Positions 1-6,014 of a stretch of DNA of 13,036 nt are shown here, piece by piece. The notes beneath the pieces were generated by a model. That model ran no database searches. It was not told where the DNA came from and was given only the letters and a program-made list of their open reading frames with translations. The translations under genes were made by a program, and so were the position numbers. Position 1 is the stretch's first letter. Every line of letters starts with the position of its first letter. Source of the stretch: JAILLW01 sp045640525. Its GTDB lineage: Bacteria > Bacillota > Clostridia > Lachnospirales > Lachnospiraceae. Location: contig JAZUFE010000005.1 of NCBI GenBank assembly GCA_045640525.1, positions 1 to 13,036 of the forward strand, written 5' to 3'.

Positions 1-263
1 TCTTTAGTGAGTGATTTGAACTTTTCCTGCAGGATTTCTTTCACATCAGCCCCGTTAAAAACTGCTTTGATCTCGTCTATCGACAAATCAAGCTGCCTAT
101 ATGACTTTATCTTTGCAGCGACTCCAAGCTGAAAGGTTTCATAATACCTGTAACCACTCCATTCGTCAACGGACGCAGGTTTCAGGAGCCCTTCTTTTTC
201 ATAAAACCTCAGAGCTTTAATAGTAAGATGTGAAAGTTTTGAAAATTCACTAATTTTTAGCAT
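1..263 (-). CDS. MerR-family transcriptional regulator, N-terminal part (cut by window edge)
   Basis: Eighty-seven codons are visible before the window edge. Residues 1-40 are a typical MerR winged helix-turn-helix: it opens MLKISEFSKLSHLTIKALRF, followed by YEKEGLLKP and the wing signature GYRYYE near residue 38. The next helices, ending in LDLSIDEIKAVF, match the usual MerR 'LGFSLEEIK' segment, and a dimerisation coiled coil appears to start around residue 75. The effector-binding domain lies outside the window, so the inducer cannot be named. The ATG at 263 is chosen because AAGGAG sits about 9 bases upstream. Proteins of this family bind between the -35 and -10 of over-spaced promoters and untwist them on binding inducer; such a promoter lies just upstream (292-322), which suggests autoregulation. 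Family assignment is firm, function is open. Confidence 0.9.
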   Translation of the reverse strand, partial: MLKISEFSKLSHLTIKALRFYEKEGLLKPASVDEWSGYRYYETFQLGVAAKIKSYRQLDLSIDEIKAVFNGADVKEILQEKFKSLTK

Positions 264-598
264 TATCTTAAATCTCCTTTCCACATCTGTCACTCTAATC
301 TATCCCCTAAGGGACGAGTCAAGATAATTTTCACTCACAATATCTTAAAAATTAATTCTAATGCCATTTGATTTGCTATCCGTCCCATTATTTTTTCCTC
401 CACAACTTCAAATTTAGCAAACCACAAGATATTAATGCCCTTTATGCTTTTCCAATCTCTTTCGTTGCTTCAGTTCAAACATTCTCTGTTCTTCTGCTTC
501 TTTTTGCTCTTTGCTTCTTACTTTTCGTTCCTGCTTATTGCTTCACCCATAATAATCCCTTGTGCAATCTTCTATTTCCTCTTCTGATATATCTCCTA
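264..598 (-). other. Gene-poor stretch with possible degraded coding fragments
   Basis: This 335-base interval holds the merR promoter at its low end and otherwise no convincing gene. The minus strand from 598 to 432 is very purine-rich and reads in one frame as a charged peptide (ISEEEIEDCTRDYYG, a TGA at 543-545, then a Lys/Glu/Arg-rich stretch ending KRLEKHKGH before a stop at 432-434). A second minus frame is open from 469 to 335 and reads coherently, with pieces such as INILWFAKFEVVEE. Inside it an ATG at 388 has GGAGG 8 bases upstream and would give a 17-residue peptide. The parts do not join in one frame. They may be the remnant of a lost gene or chance open frames; I recognise no family. 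Confidence 0.3.
292..322 (-). promoter_or_regulatory. Candidate MerR-type promoter/operator with 19-bp spacer
   Basis: On the minus strand TTGACT (317-322) is followed after 19 bases by TAGAGT (292-297). The spacer holds the dyad CCCTTAGGG, and GACTC and GAGT elements lie at the two ends. MerR-family promoters are known for 19-20 bp spacers with a dyad of this CCCCT-AGGGG kind. The -10 ends about 28 bases before the merR start codon. The -10 match is only four of six. Confidence 0.5.
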
Positions 599-1324
599 CT
601 ATTCTCGATTTGCATTTCTGAAAATTATGACAGCACTTACTGCAGATATCATACATAAAATAACAGCGACCGGAATCTGCAGGTTATTCATTACTGCTTC
701 ATTTGAAAAAGAGCTGAGTGCATTAAGCATCGAATGCGTAATGATACATGGTATCAGACTCTCCCCAACGTATAATACAGCCGCCAGAAGAAATCCTATT
801 GCTACCGCATAGAAAATCTGACAGATTGTTGCAACGTAATCTGCACTGTTTCCATTAACCAGATTCACAATATGCCCGATACCAAATGTAATACTTGTTA
901 CAATAATGGCACTCTTTATATTGCTCTTACTCATAGCCTTAAACAAAAGAGCGCGAAACAACATTTCCTCAACAATCCCCGTAATAATCATGGCAGCAAA
1001 ATAGACCACCGCGGCCGGCCAGCCCATTTTGAAGCAGACACCAAACCATATATTTACTGTTGCAATAATAGCAAGCGGCACATAATACAGTAATTTACCT
1101 GCTTTACATTTAACTTTGCCAATCCCATAATATCCAAACAGACGATTTTTCCCTATAAATATAAACATAATTCCGAGCAGCACCAAATTATAAGGAATTG
1201 TATAAACCATCTCTAACCCGACATTTTCAGAAACCTGGATAAAAATACTATTTCCGATAACATACAGGATAATGAATACTACAGCAAACCATACCTCTGA
1301 TTTCTTATATAATTTTTCAAGCAT
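599..1324 (-). CDS. CPBP-family (Abi/CAAX-protease-like) membrane protein
   Basis: A 241-residue polytopic membrane protein with about six to eight hydrophobic segments. It carries the glutamate-protease signatures of the CPBP family in order: EExxxR as E119-E120 and R124 (EEMLFR), FxxxH as F147 and H151 (FGIGH), and HxxxN as H197 and N201 (HSMLN). In characterised relatives these residues form an intramembrane active site that cleaves prenylated or membrane peptides; bacterial members are linked to bacteriocin maturation or self-protection, but the substrate here is unknown. The ATG at 1324 is preferred over the in-frame GTG at 1333 because GGAGG lies 9 bases before the ATG but only one base from the GTG. 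The start overlaps the TetR gene's 3' end by 8 bases, so translation is probably coupled and the TetR protein probably controls it. No terminator is seen after the TAG. Confidence 0.88.
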   Translation of the reverse strand: MLEKLYKKSEVWFAVVFIILYVIGNSIFIQVSENVGLEMVYTIPYNLVLLGIMFIFIGKNRLFGYYGIGKVKCKAGKLLYYVPLAIIATVNIWFGVCFKMGWPAAVVYFAAMIITGIVEEMLFRALLFKAMSKSNIKSAIIVTSITFGIGHIVNLVNGNSADYVATICQIFYAVAIGFLLAAVLYVGESLIPCIITHSMLNALSSFSNEAVMNNLQIPVAVILCMISAVSAVIIFRNANRE

Positions 1325-1889
1325 CTTTATCACCCTCCAGTTCTTTTAACACTCCACGCTTTATCATGCCCAATACATCTTCAAACTCATCCCCGTCATA
1401 TTCCATGGAATTATTTGCAATCAAACTTGCGATTCCATGAACCGGATAAAAAAGGCAGGCGAAAAGCTTCTTTACATCTGAAATTTCCATTCCCATTTGA
1501 CTTCCCATAACCTGCAAAACAGGCATAAGGCTTTCATCATCCGCAAGTCCCTGCATTCTTCCCGAGAATGCATTGGATTGAAACAAGAATCGAAACAGAT
1601 TCTTCTCATTGGCACTAAATCGGATATAATTTTCCCAAATAGCGACCATAGGATTTTTCTGTGATTCATTCATCTGCATCAGATACTCACTATGATATTT
1701 ATCTGCTTTCTGATAAACACACTCCCGGATTTCATCCATAGTTTTGAAAACATAAAGCACCGGCTGTGTAGAACATCCCAATTTATCTGCTATATTTCTT
1801 GCATTAATATTCTCTTCCCCGGATTCACGGACAATCTCATATGCGGCATCTATTATCATTTCTCTATTAATTCTTGCTCTTGGCGGCAT
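1317..1889 (-). CDS. TetR-family transcriptional regulator
   Basis: A 190-residue protein, normal TetR length. The N-terminal helix-turn-helix spans about residues 8-52 (INREMIIDAAYEIVRESG, then NARNIADKLGCSTQPVLYVF), where the recognition helix ends in the usual YxxF arrangement. The rest is helical and poorly conserved, as expected for a ligand pocket and dimer interface; the ligand cannot be read from sequence. The ATG at 1889 has GGAG about 8 bases upstream and starts MPPRARINRE; a further upstream TTG would add an improbable Asn/Lys-rich leader lying across the promoter and operator. It is the first gene of a two-gene operon with the CPBP protease, and the inverted repeat at 1914-1935 over its promoter suggests it represses both genes. 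Confidence 0.9.
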   Translation of the reverse strand: MPPRARINREMIIDAAYEIVRESGEENINARNIADKLGCSTQPVLYVFKTMDEIRECVYQKADKYHSEYLMQMNESQKNPMVAIWENYIRFSANEKNLFRFLFQSNAFSGRMQGLADDESLMPVLQVMGSQMGMEISDVKKLFACLFYPVHGIASLIANNSMEYDGDEFEDVLGMIKRGVLKELEGDKDA

Positions 1890-1913
1890 AGTATTTCTCC
1901 TTTTGTTTTTATT

Positions 1914-1935
1914 ATTGTTGTTATATAACAATAAT
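1914..1935. promoter_or_regulatory. Inverted repeat, probable TetR operator
   Basis: Two 11-base half-sites, ATTGTTGTTAT and ATAACAATAAT, are complementary at 10 of 11 positions with no spacer. The repeat covers the -10 of the tetR promoter and ends 24 bases before the start codon, a classical repressor position. Confidence 0.65.
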
Positions 1936-1948
1936 TATGCTTTGTCAA
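1920..1948 (-). promoter_or_regulatory. Promoter of the tetR-CPBP operon
   Basis: On the minus strand a perfect -35 TTGACA (1943-1948) is followed after exactly 17 bases by TATAAC (1920-1925), five of six matches. The -10 lies inside the inverted repeat at 1914-1935. The -35 begins only two bases after the U-tract of the ppdK terminator, so the two units are tightly packed. Confidence 0.75.
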
Positions 1949-1950
1949 CT

Positions 1951-1983
1951 AAAAATCCCCCTCTCGATAATCCGAGAGGGGGA
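1951..1983 (-). terminator. Intrinsic terminator of ppdK
   Basis: A perfect 11-bp stem (arms 1956-1966 and 1973-1983, CCCCCTCTCG against CGAGAGGGGG plus a closing pair) with a six-base loop is followed on the minus strand by five Ts. It lies 27 bases after the ppdK stop codon. The run is on the 3' side for minus-strand transcription only. Confidence 0.9.
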
Positions 1984-2009
1984 AATGTAGCTTCTATACT
2001 GCTAATTCA

Positions 2010-4649
2010 TTATTTTGCAGGATTGGCAATAGCAGCCTGTGCTGCGGCAAGTCTTGCGATTGGAACTCTGAAAGGCGAGCAAGATACATAATCAAGTCCT
2101 ATATTGTGACAGAATTCAACCGACGAAGGATCGCCACCATGTTCTCCGCAAATTCCGATATGAAGTGACGGATTAACCGGTTTGCCGAGTTTAATCGACA
2201 TTTCCATAAGTTTTCCTACACCTGTTTGGTCAAGTTTAGCAAAAGGATCCGATTCAAAAATCTTCGCATCGTAATATGAAGAAAGGAATTTACCCGCATC
2301 GTCTCTTGAGAAACCAAAAGTCATCTGGGTCAAATCATTAGTACCAAAGCAGAAGAAATCGGCTTCCTTGGCAATTTCGTCCGCCGTCAGTGCTGCACGA
2401 GGGATTTCAATCATTGTACCTACTTCGTAGTCAATCTTGACACCCGATGCGGCAATTTCATCATCAGCTGTTTTAACAACAAGCTTCTTAATCATTGCAA
2501 GTTCTTTAACTTCACATACAAGCGGAATCATAATTTCCGGTTTAACTTTCCAGTCTGCATGTTTCTTCTGAACATTGATAGCAGCTCTTATAACTGCCTT
2601 GGTCTGCATAACTGCGATTTCCGGATATGTTACTGCCAAACGACATCCTCTGTGACCCATCATAGGATTGAATTCATGAAGCGAATCAATCATATTTTTA
2701 ATTTCTTCAACAGATTTCTTCTTGGCATCAGCAAGCTTCTTGATTTCAGCTTCTTCCGTCGGAACAAATTCATGTAACGGAGGATCCAGGAATCTTATTG
2801 TAACCGGGCAACCTTCCAAAGCTTCATACAGCTGTTCGAAATCATTCTGCTGATAAGGAAGAATCTTTTCAAGTGCTTCTTCTCTCTCTTCTACTGTATC
2901 GGAACAAATCATTTCTCTGAAAGCAGCTATTCTGTCTGCTTCGAAGAACATATGCTCTGTACGGCATAAACCGATACCTTCTGCGCCGAGTTCTCTTGCC
3001 TTCTTGGCATCTCTTGGTGTATCGGCGTTAGTTCTGACTTTAAGTCTTCTGTACTTATCGGCCCACTCCATAACACGTCCGAATTCTCCTGCAATTGTAG
3101 CATCTACTGTCGGAATAATTCCTGAATAAATATTACCCGTTGTACCATCTATACTTATTTCCGAACCTTCCGTAAATGTCTGTCCTGCAAGAACAAACTT
3201 CTTATTAGCTTCATCCATGGCAATATCGCCACAACCCGATACGCAACATGTTCCCATACCACGAGCAACTACGGCAGCATGTGATGTCATTCCGCCACGC
3301 ACTGTCAAGATACCCTGTGCGGCTTTCATTCCCGTAATATCTTCAGGCGAAGTTTCAAGACGAACCAATACAACTTTCTTTCCTGAAGCTGCCCATTTTT
3401 CAGCGTCATCAGCCGTGAAAACCACCTGACCGCACGCAGCACCTGGAGATGCACCAAGGCCTTTGCCCAAAGGTGTAGCGGCTTTTAGTGATGCAGCATC
3501 AAATTGAGGATGAAGCAGTGTATCAAGATTACGAGGATCAATCATTGCGACTGCCTGCGCTTCCGTCTTATGGCCTTCGTCGACGAGATCACATGCTATC
3601 TTAAGTGCAGCCTGTGCCGTACGCTTACCGTTACGACACTGAAGCATATAAAGCTTTCTGTTTTCAACAGTAAACTCCATATCCTGCATATCATGATAGT
3701 GATTCTCAAGAATTTCGCATACCTTCTTAAACTCTGTAAAAGCTTCGGGGAATTCTTTCTCCATCTGAGCTATCGGCATAGGTGTACGTACACCGGCAAC
3801 AACGTCCTCGCCCTGAGCATTCTTAAGGAACTCACCCATAAGCTTCTTCTCACCCGTTGCAGGATCTCTGGTAAATGCAACACCTGTACCGGATTCATCA
3901 TTCAAGTTACCGAATACCATCGGCATAACATTAACTGCCGTTCCCCACGAATAAGGGATATCGTTATCTCTACGATAAACATTGGCACGAGGATTATCCC
4001 ATGATTTGAACACAGCCTCAATTGCAAGTTTCAACTGAACAACCGGATCTGAGGGGAAGTCTTCACCGATTTGTTTCTTATACTCAGCCTTAAACTGTGA
4101 AGCAAGTTCTTTCAAATCAGCTGCCGTAAGTTCGACATCATATGTGACACCTCTGTCAGCTTTCATCTGATCAATAAGTGCCTCGAAATATTTCTTTCCT
4201 ACTTCCATTACTACATCTGAGAACATCTGAATAAATCTTCTGTAGGAATCATAAACAAAACGCTCGAATTTCGGATCAGGGTTACCGGCAATCATTGCGG
4301 CAACAACATCATCGTTCAATCCAAGGTTAAGAATTGTATCCATCATACCGGGCATAGATGCACGGGCACCTGAACGAACCGATACCAAGAGAGGATTCTT
4401 AAGATCACCGAACTTCTTGCCGTTAATCTTCTCCATCTCTTCGACACCCTTCATAGCCTCAGCCATAATTTCGTCGTTAATCTTGCGGCCGTCCTCATAA
4501 TACTGAGTACATGCCTCCGTTGTAATCGTAAAACCCTGCGGAACAGGGAGTCCGATGTTTGTCATTTCTGCCAGATTCGCGCCCTTTCCTCCTAAGAGGT
4601 TACGCATTCCGGCATTTCCTTCCTTAAACGAGTAAACCCACTTGCTCAT
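2010..4649 (-). CDS. ppdK: Pyruvate, phosphate dikinase (EC 2.7.9.1)
   Basis: At 879 residues this is full length. It interconverts pyruvate, ATP and phosphate with phosphoenolpyruvate, AMP and pyrophosphate in the cytoplasm; in many anaerobes it serves glycolysis with pyrophosphate or gluconeogenesis. The N-terminal ATP-grasp domain begins near residue 4 and includes GGKGANLAEM (20-29). The phosphohistidine domain contains GGMTSHAAVVARG with catalytic His457, and the adjacent Thr455 that regulatory kinases modify in other species. The C-terminal PEP/pyruvate barrel shows GTNDLTQMTFGFSRDD (769-784) and the acid-base cysteine Cys834 in IGICGEHGG. All expected catalytic residues are present. 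The ATG at 4649 is preceded by AAGGAG 11 bases upstream; the closer ATG at the ribosome site is out of frame. It lies 38 bases downstream of the GGDEF gene but has its own extended -10 and ends at a strong terminator, so it is probably monocistronic. No dikinase regulatory protein gene is nearby. Confidence 0.98.
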   Translation of the reverse strand: MSKWVYSFKEGNAGMRNLLGGKGANLAEMTNIGLPVPQGFTITTEACTQYYEDGRKINDEIMAEAMKGVEEMEKINGKKFGDLKNPLLVSVRSGARASMPGMMDTILNLGLNDDVVAAMIAGNPDPKFERFVYDSYRRFIQMFSDVVMEVGKKYFEALIDQMKADRGVTYDVELTAADLKELASQFKAEYKKQIGEDFPSDPVVQLKLAIEAVFKSWDNPRANVYRRDNDIPYSWGTAVNVMPMVFGNLNDESGTGVAFTRDPATGEKKLMGEFLKNAQGEDVVAGVRTPMPIAQMEKEFPEAFTEFKKVCEILENHYHDMQDMEFTVENRKLYMLQCRNGKRTAQAALKIACDLVDEGHKTEAQAVAMIDPRNLDTLLHPQFDAASLKAATPLGKGLGASPGAACGQVVFTADDAEKWAASGKKVVLVRLETSPEDITGMKAAQGILTVRGGMTSHAAVVARGMGTCCVSGCGDIAMDEANKKFVLAGQTFTEGSEISIDGTTGNIYSGIIPTVDATIAGEFGRVMEWADKYRRLKVRTNADTPRDAKKARELGAEGIGLCRTEHMFFEADRIAAFREMICSDTVEEREEALEKILPYQQNDFEQLYEALEGCPVTIRFLDPPLHEFVPTEEAEIKKLADAKKKSVEEIKNMIDSLHEFNPMMGHRGCRLAVTYPEIAVMQTKAVIRAAINVQKKHADWKVKPEIMIPLVCEVKELAMIKKLVVKTADDEIAASGVKIDYEVGTMIEIPRAALTADEIAKEADFFCFGTNDLTQMTFGFSRDDAGKFLSSYYDAKIFESDPFAKLDQTGVGKLMEMSIKLGKPVNPSLHIGICGEHGGDPSSVEFCHNIGLDYVSCSPFRVPIARLAAAQAAIANPAK

Positions 4650-4686
4650 TCTTCTTCATACTCCTTTTCCCTTTTTTAGTAGACAG

Positions 4687-4695
4687 ATTATAGCA
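4687..4695 (-). promoter_or_regulatory. Extended -10 promoter of ppdK
   Basis: TGCTATAAT on the minus strand is a perfect extended -10. It overlaps the last codons and the stop codon of the GGDEF gene. No good -35 is found 16-18 bases upstream, as is common with extended -10 promoters. The leader to the ppdK ATG would be about 30 bases. Confidence 0.6.
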
Positions 4696-5839
4696 CAACC
4701 GTTTTCGAATGCACTACTCGATTTTTGCCATGCTCCTTGCCTTTGTATAAATTTTCATCGGCAATGGAAATAATCTTATCTATACTAAAACCGTGGATAT
4801 ACTGACTTACACCGAATGTCATGGTAACACCCAAGTCAATATTTCCTTCCGGTTTCTCCACCTTCGTTGACACCTTGGTAATTGCATATCTTACGGATTC
4901 AATAATAGGAACCGCATCAACTTCCACCAAAGGAAGTAAAATAAGGAACTCTTCACCACCCCATCTGCAAAGAACAGCATTCTCCGGCAAGGTCTCCTTT
5001 ATGGTATTGGCCACCATAATCAAAACATCGTCTCCGGCATTATGTCCGTGGATATCATTGACCATTTTAAAATTGTCTATATCACCTATTGCCAGCGAAA
5101 ACAATGCCCCCGTTGATTTAACCGAAGCTACAGCCTCTTCAAGATATGTACTCATGCTTCTTCGGTTAAGTAATCCTGTCAGCGGATCAATTGATGACAT
5201 ATCAGTAAGTTTACCGTTTTGCTTTTCAAGTTCCTTTTCTTTATTTGTAATTTCCAAAGAAAACAAAATTGCAAACAACGTAATTGATACAAAAGTAATA
5301 ACACTGTTGCACTGATTTACAAACCTTACAAGTGTATCACTTATCGACACAGCAGCAAGCATAGGATAATTATACGTAATGCCGCGTATTGTCACATACA
5401 CTACCATGGCCAGTATCGAAAAACTTACCGGTCTTGTCATGGTACGCTTACGTTTGGTAGGAAGTGTATAAGTAATAAAATAAGAAACCGGAGAAATAGC
5501 AATTACATACAGCATAAATCCCCAATCCCAACCAATCAGCAACGTTGTAAAACTACTGAATATCAGTATCTCGAAATATGAAAGATAAAAGACCTTCGAA
5601 TATTCTCCGGCTTTAACCATCTTTCTGCAGGTAAATCCATAGTAACCTGCGGAAAAGATATTATAAATCGACATAAGCGGAATACCTAAAATGTAGAACA
5701 TCAAAATAAGCAGTGCATGAACTGCTGCCAAAGCACAACAAATAATAGAGAACTTACCCTCTGCGCTGGGAATACGTTCTCCATTCCAGAATTGCTTAAT
5801 ATATTTTGATGCACGCGACTGCGTCTTGGGATTATCCAT
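4688..5839 (-). CDS. Membrane-anchored diguanylate cyclase (GGDEF domain)
   Basis: A 383-residue protein predicted to make cyclic di-GMP from two GTP. Residues 31-196 hold about six hydrophobic segments (for example 31-53, 83-103, 106-126, 137-156, 178-196), resembling a membrane sensor of unknown ligand. A short charged coiled coil (197-213) links to the catalytic domain, which starts at DPLTGLLNRR (218-227), has the metal-binding GDIDNFK with Asp253, and the active-site GGEEF at 294-298. The residues where the RxxD inhibitory site should lie (285-288) are PENA, so product feedback through a canonical I-site is not expected. The ATG at 5839 is chosen because GGAGAG lies directly upstream; the TTG at 5866 would put the start before the ribosome site. 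It has its own promoter (5897-5924). Activity is inferred from intact motifs. Confidence 0.93.
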   Translation of the reverse strand: MDNPKTQSRASKYIKQFWNGERIPSAEGKFSIICCALAAVHALLILMFYILGIPLMSIYNIFSAGYYGFTCRKMVKAGEYSKVFYLSYFEILIFSSFTTLLIGWDWGFMLYVIAISPVSYFITYTLPTKRKRTMTRPVSFSILAMVVYVTIRGITYNYPMLAAVSISDTLVRFVNQCNSVITFVSITLFAILFSLEITNKEKELEKQNGKLTDMSSIDPLTGLLNRRSMSTYLEEAVASVKSTGALFSLAIGDIDNFKMVNDIHGHNAGDDVLIMVANTIKETLPENAVLCRWGGEEFLILLPLVEVDAVPIIESVRYAITKVSTKVEKPEGNIDLGVTMTFGVSQYIHGFSIDKIISIADENLYKGKEHGKNRVVHSKTVVL

Positions 5840-5848
5840 ATTCTCTCC

Positions 5849-5864
5849 GAGATATTTGTATCTC
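5849..5864 (-). promoter_or_regulatory. Hairpin beside the ribosome binding site of the GGDEF gene
   Basis: On the minus strand GAGATA and TATCTC form a 6-bp stem with a CAAA loop, ending directly at the GGAGAG ribosome site. The TCTC arm could alternatively pair with GAGA of that site, so the element might modulate translation. It could also be chance in AT-rich leader DNA. Confidence 0.3.
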
Positions 5865-5873
5865 AACTTTTTC

Positions 5874-5887
5874 AGTACCTAAGTACT
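5874..5887. repeat. AGTAC/GTACT inverted repeat at the predicted transcript start of the GGDEF gene
   Basis: AGTAC-CTAA-GTACT, a 5-bp inverted repeat, begins 9 bases after the -10 on the minus strand. Read on that strand it begins AGTACTTAGG, nearly the same as AGTACTTGGG at 12089-12098 in front of the PAS gene. Confidence 0.45.
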
Positions 5888-5896
5888 ATTATCGTA

Positions 5897-5924
5897 ATTA
5901 TACCACAAATACGAAAAATTTCAA
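5897..5924 (-). promoter_or_regulatory. Promoter of the GGDEF gene
   Basis: TATAAT (5897-5902) is preceded by TGG, giving an extended -10, and by TTGAAA (5919-5924) with a 16-base spacer. The leader to the ATG at 5839 would be about 50 bases. Confidence 0.8.
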
Positions 5925-6010
5925 GAAATATGGCACACTTTAATGCCTTCACTTTCCGTTTTCAGTCCAATCGAACCTTTGCCGTCCGGCATACTTTCGC
6001 CAAACAGCAT
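5921..6010 (-). CDS. Possible 29-residue peptide after the PHP-HAD gene
   Basis: An ATG four bases after the PHP-HAD stop codon opens a 29-codon frame beginning MLFGESMPDGKGSIG and ending KVCHIS. The composition looks protein-like (Gly, Asp, Glu, Lys balanced), unlike the surrounding AT-rich intergenic DNA. There is no ribosome site, so translation would need reinitiation after the upstream stop. Its stop codon lies in the -35 of the GGDEF promoter. I recognise no family; it may be a chance frame or the tail of a once longer gene. Confidence 0.2.
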   Translation of the reverse strand: MLFGESMPDGKGSIGLKTESEGIKVCHIS

Positions 6011-6014
6011 TCGC

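Noticed and set aside
321..346. AAGATA/TATCTT inverted repeat as a terminator
   Set aside because: The stem is only six A/T-rich pairs with a 14-base loop, and no T-run follows on either strand.
368..658. Plus-strand frame of 96 codons from a TTG start
   Set aside because: It is the pyrimidine-rich complement of a purine-rich stretch, gives an unlikely Phe/Leu/Cys/Tyr-rich protein, lacks a ribosome site and runs into the CPBP gene on the other strand.
3504..4004. Plus-strand frame of 166 codons
   Set aside because: It lies wholly antisense to the well-conserved ppdK coding region and has no family resemblance.
4821..5315. Plus-strand frame of 164 codons
   Set aside because: Antisense to the catalytic GGDEF domain; Ser/Ile-rich shadow without a ribosome site.
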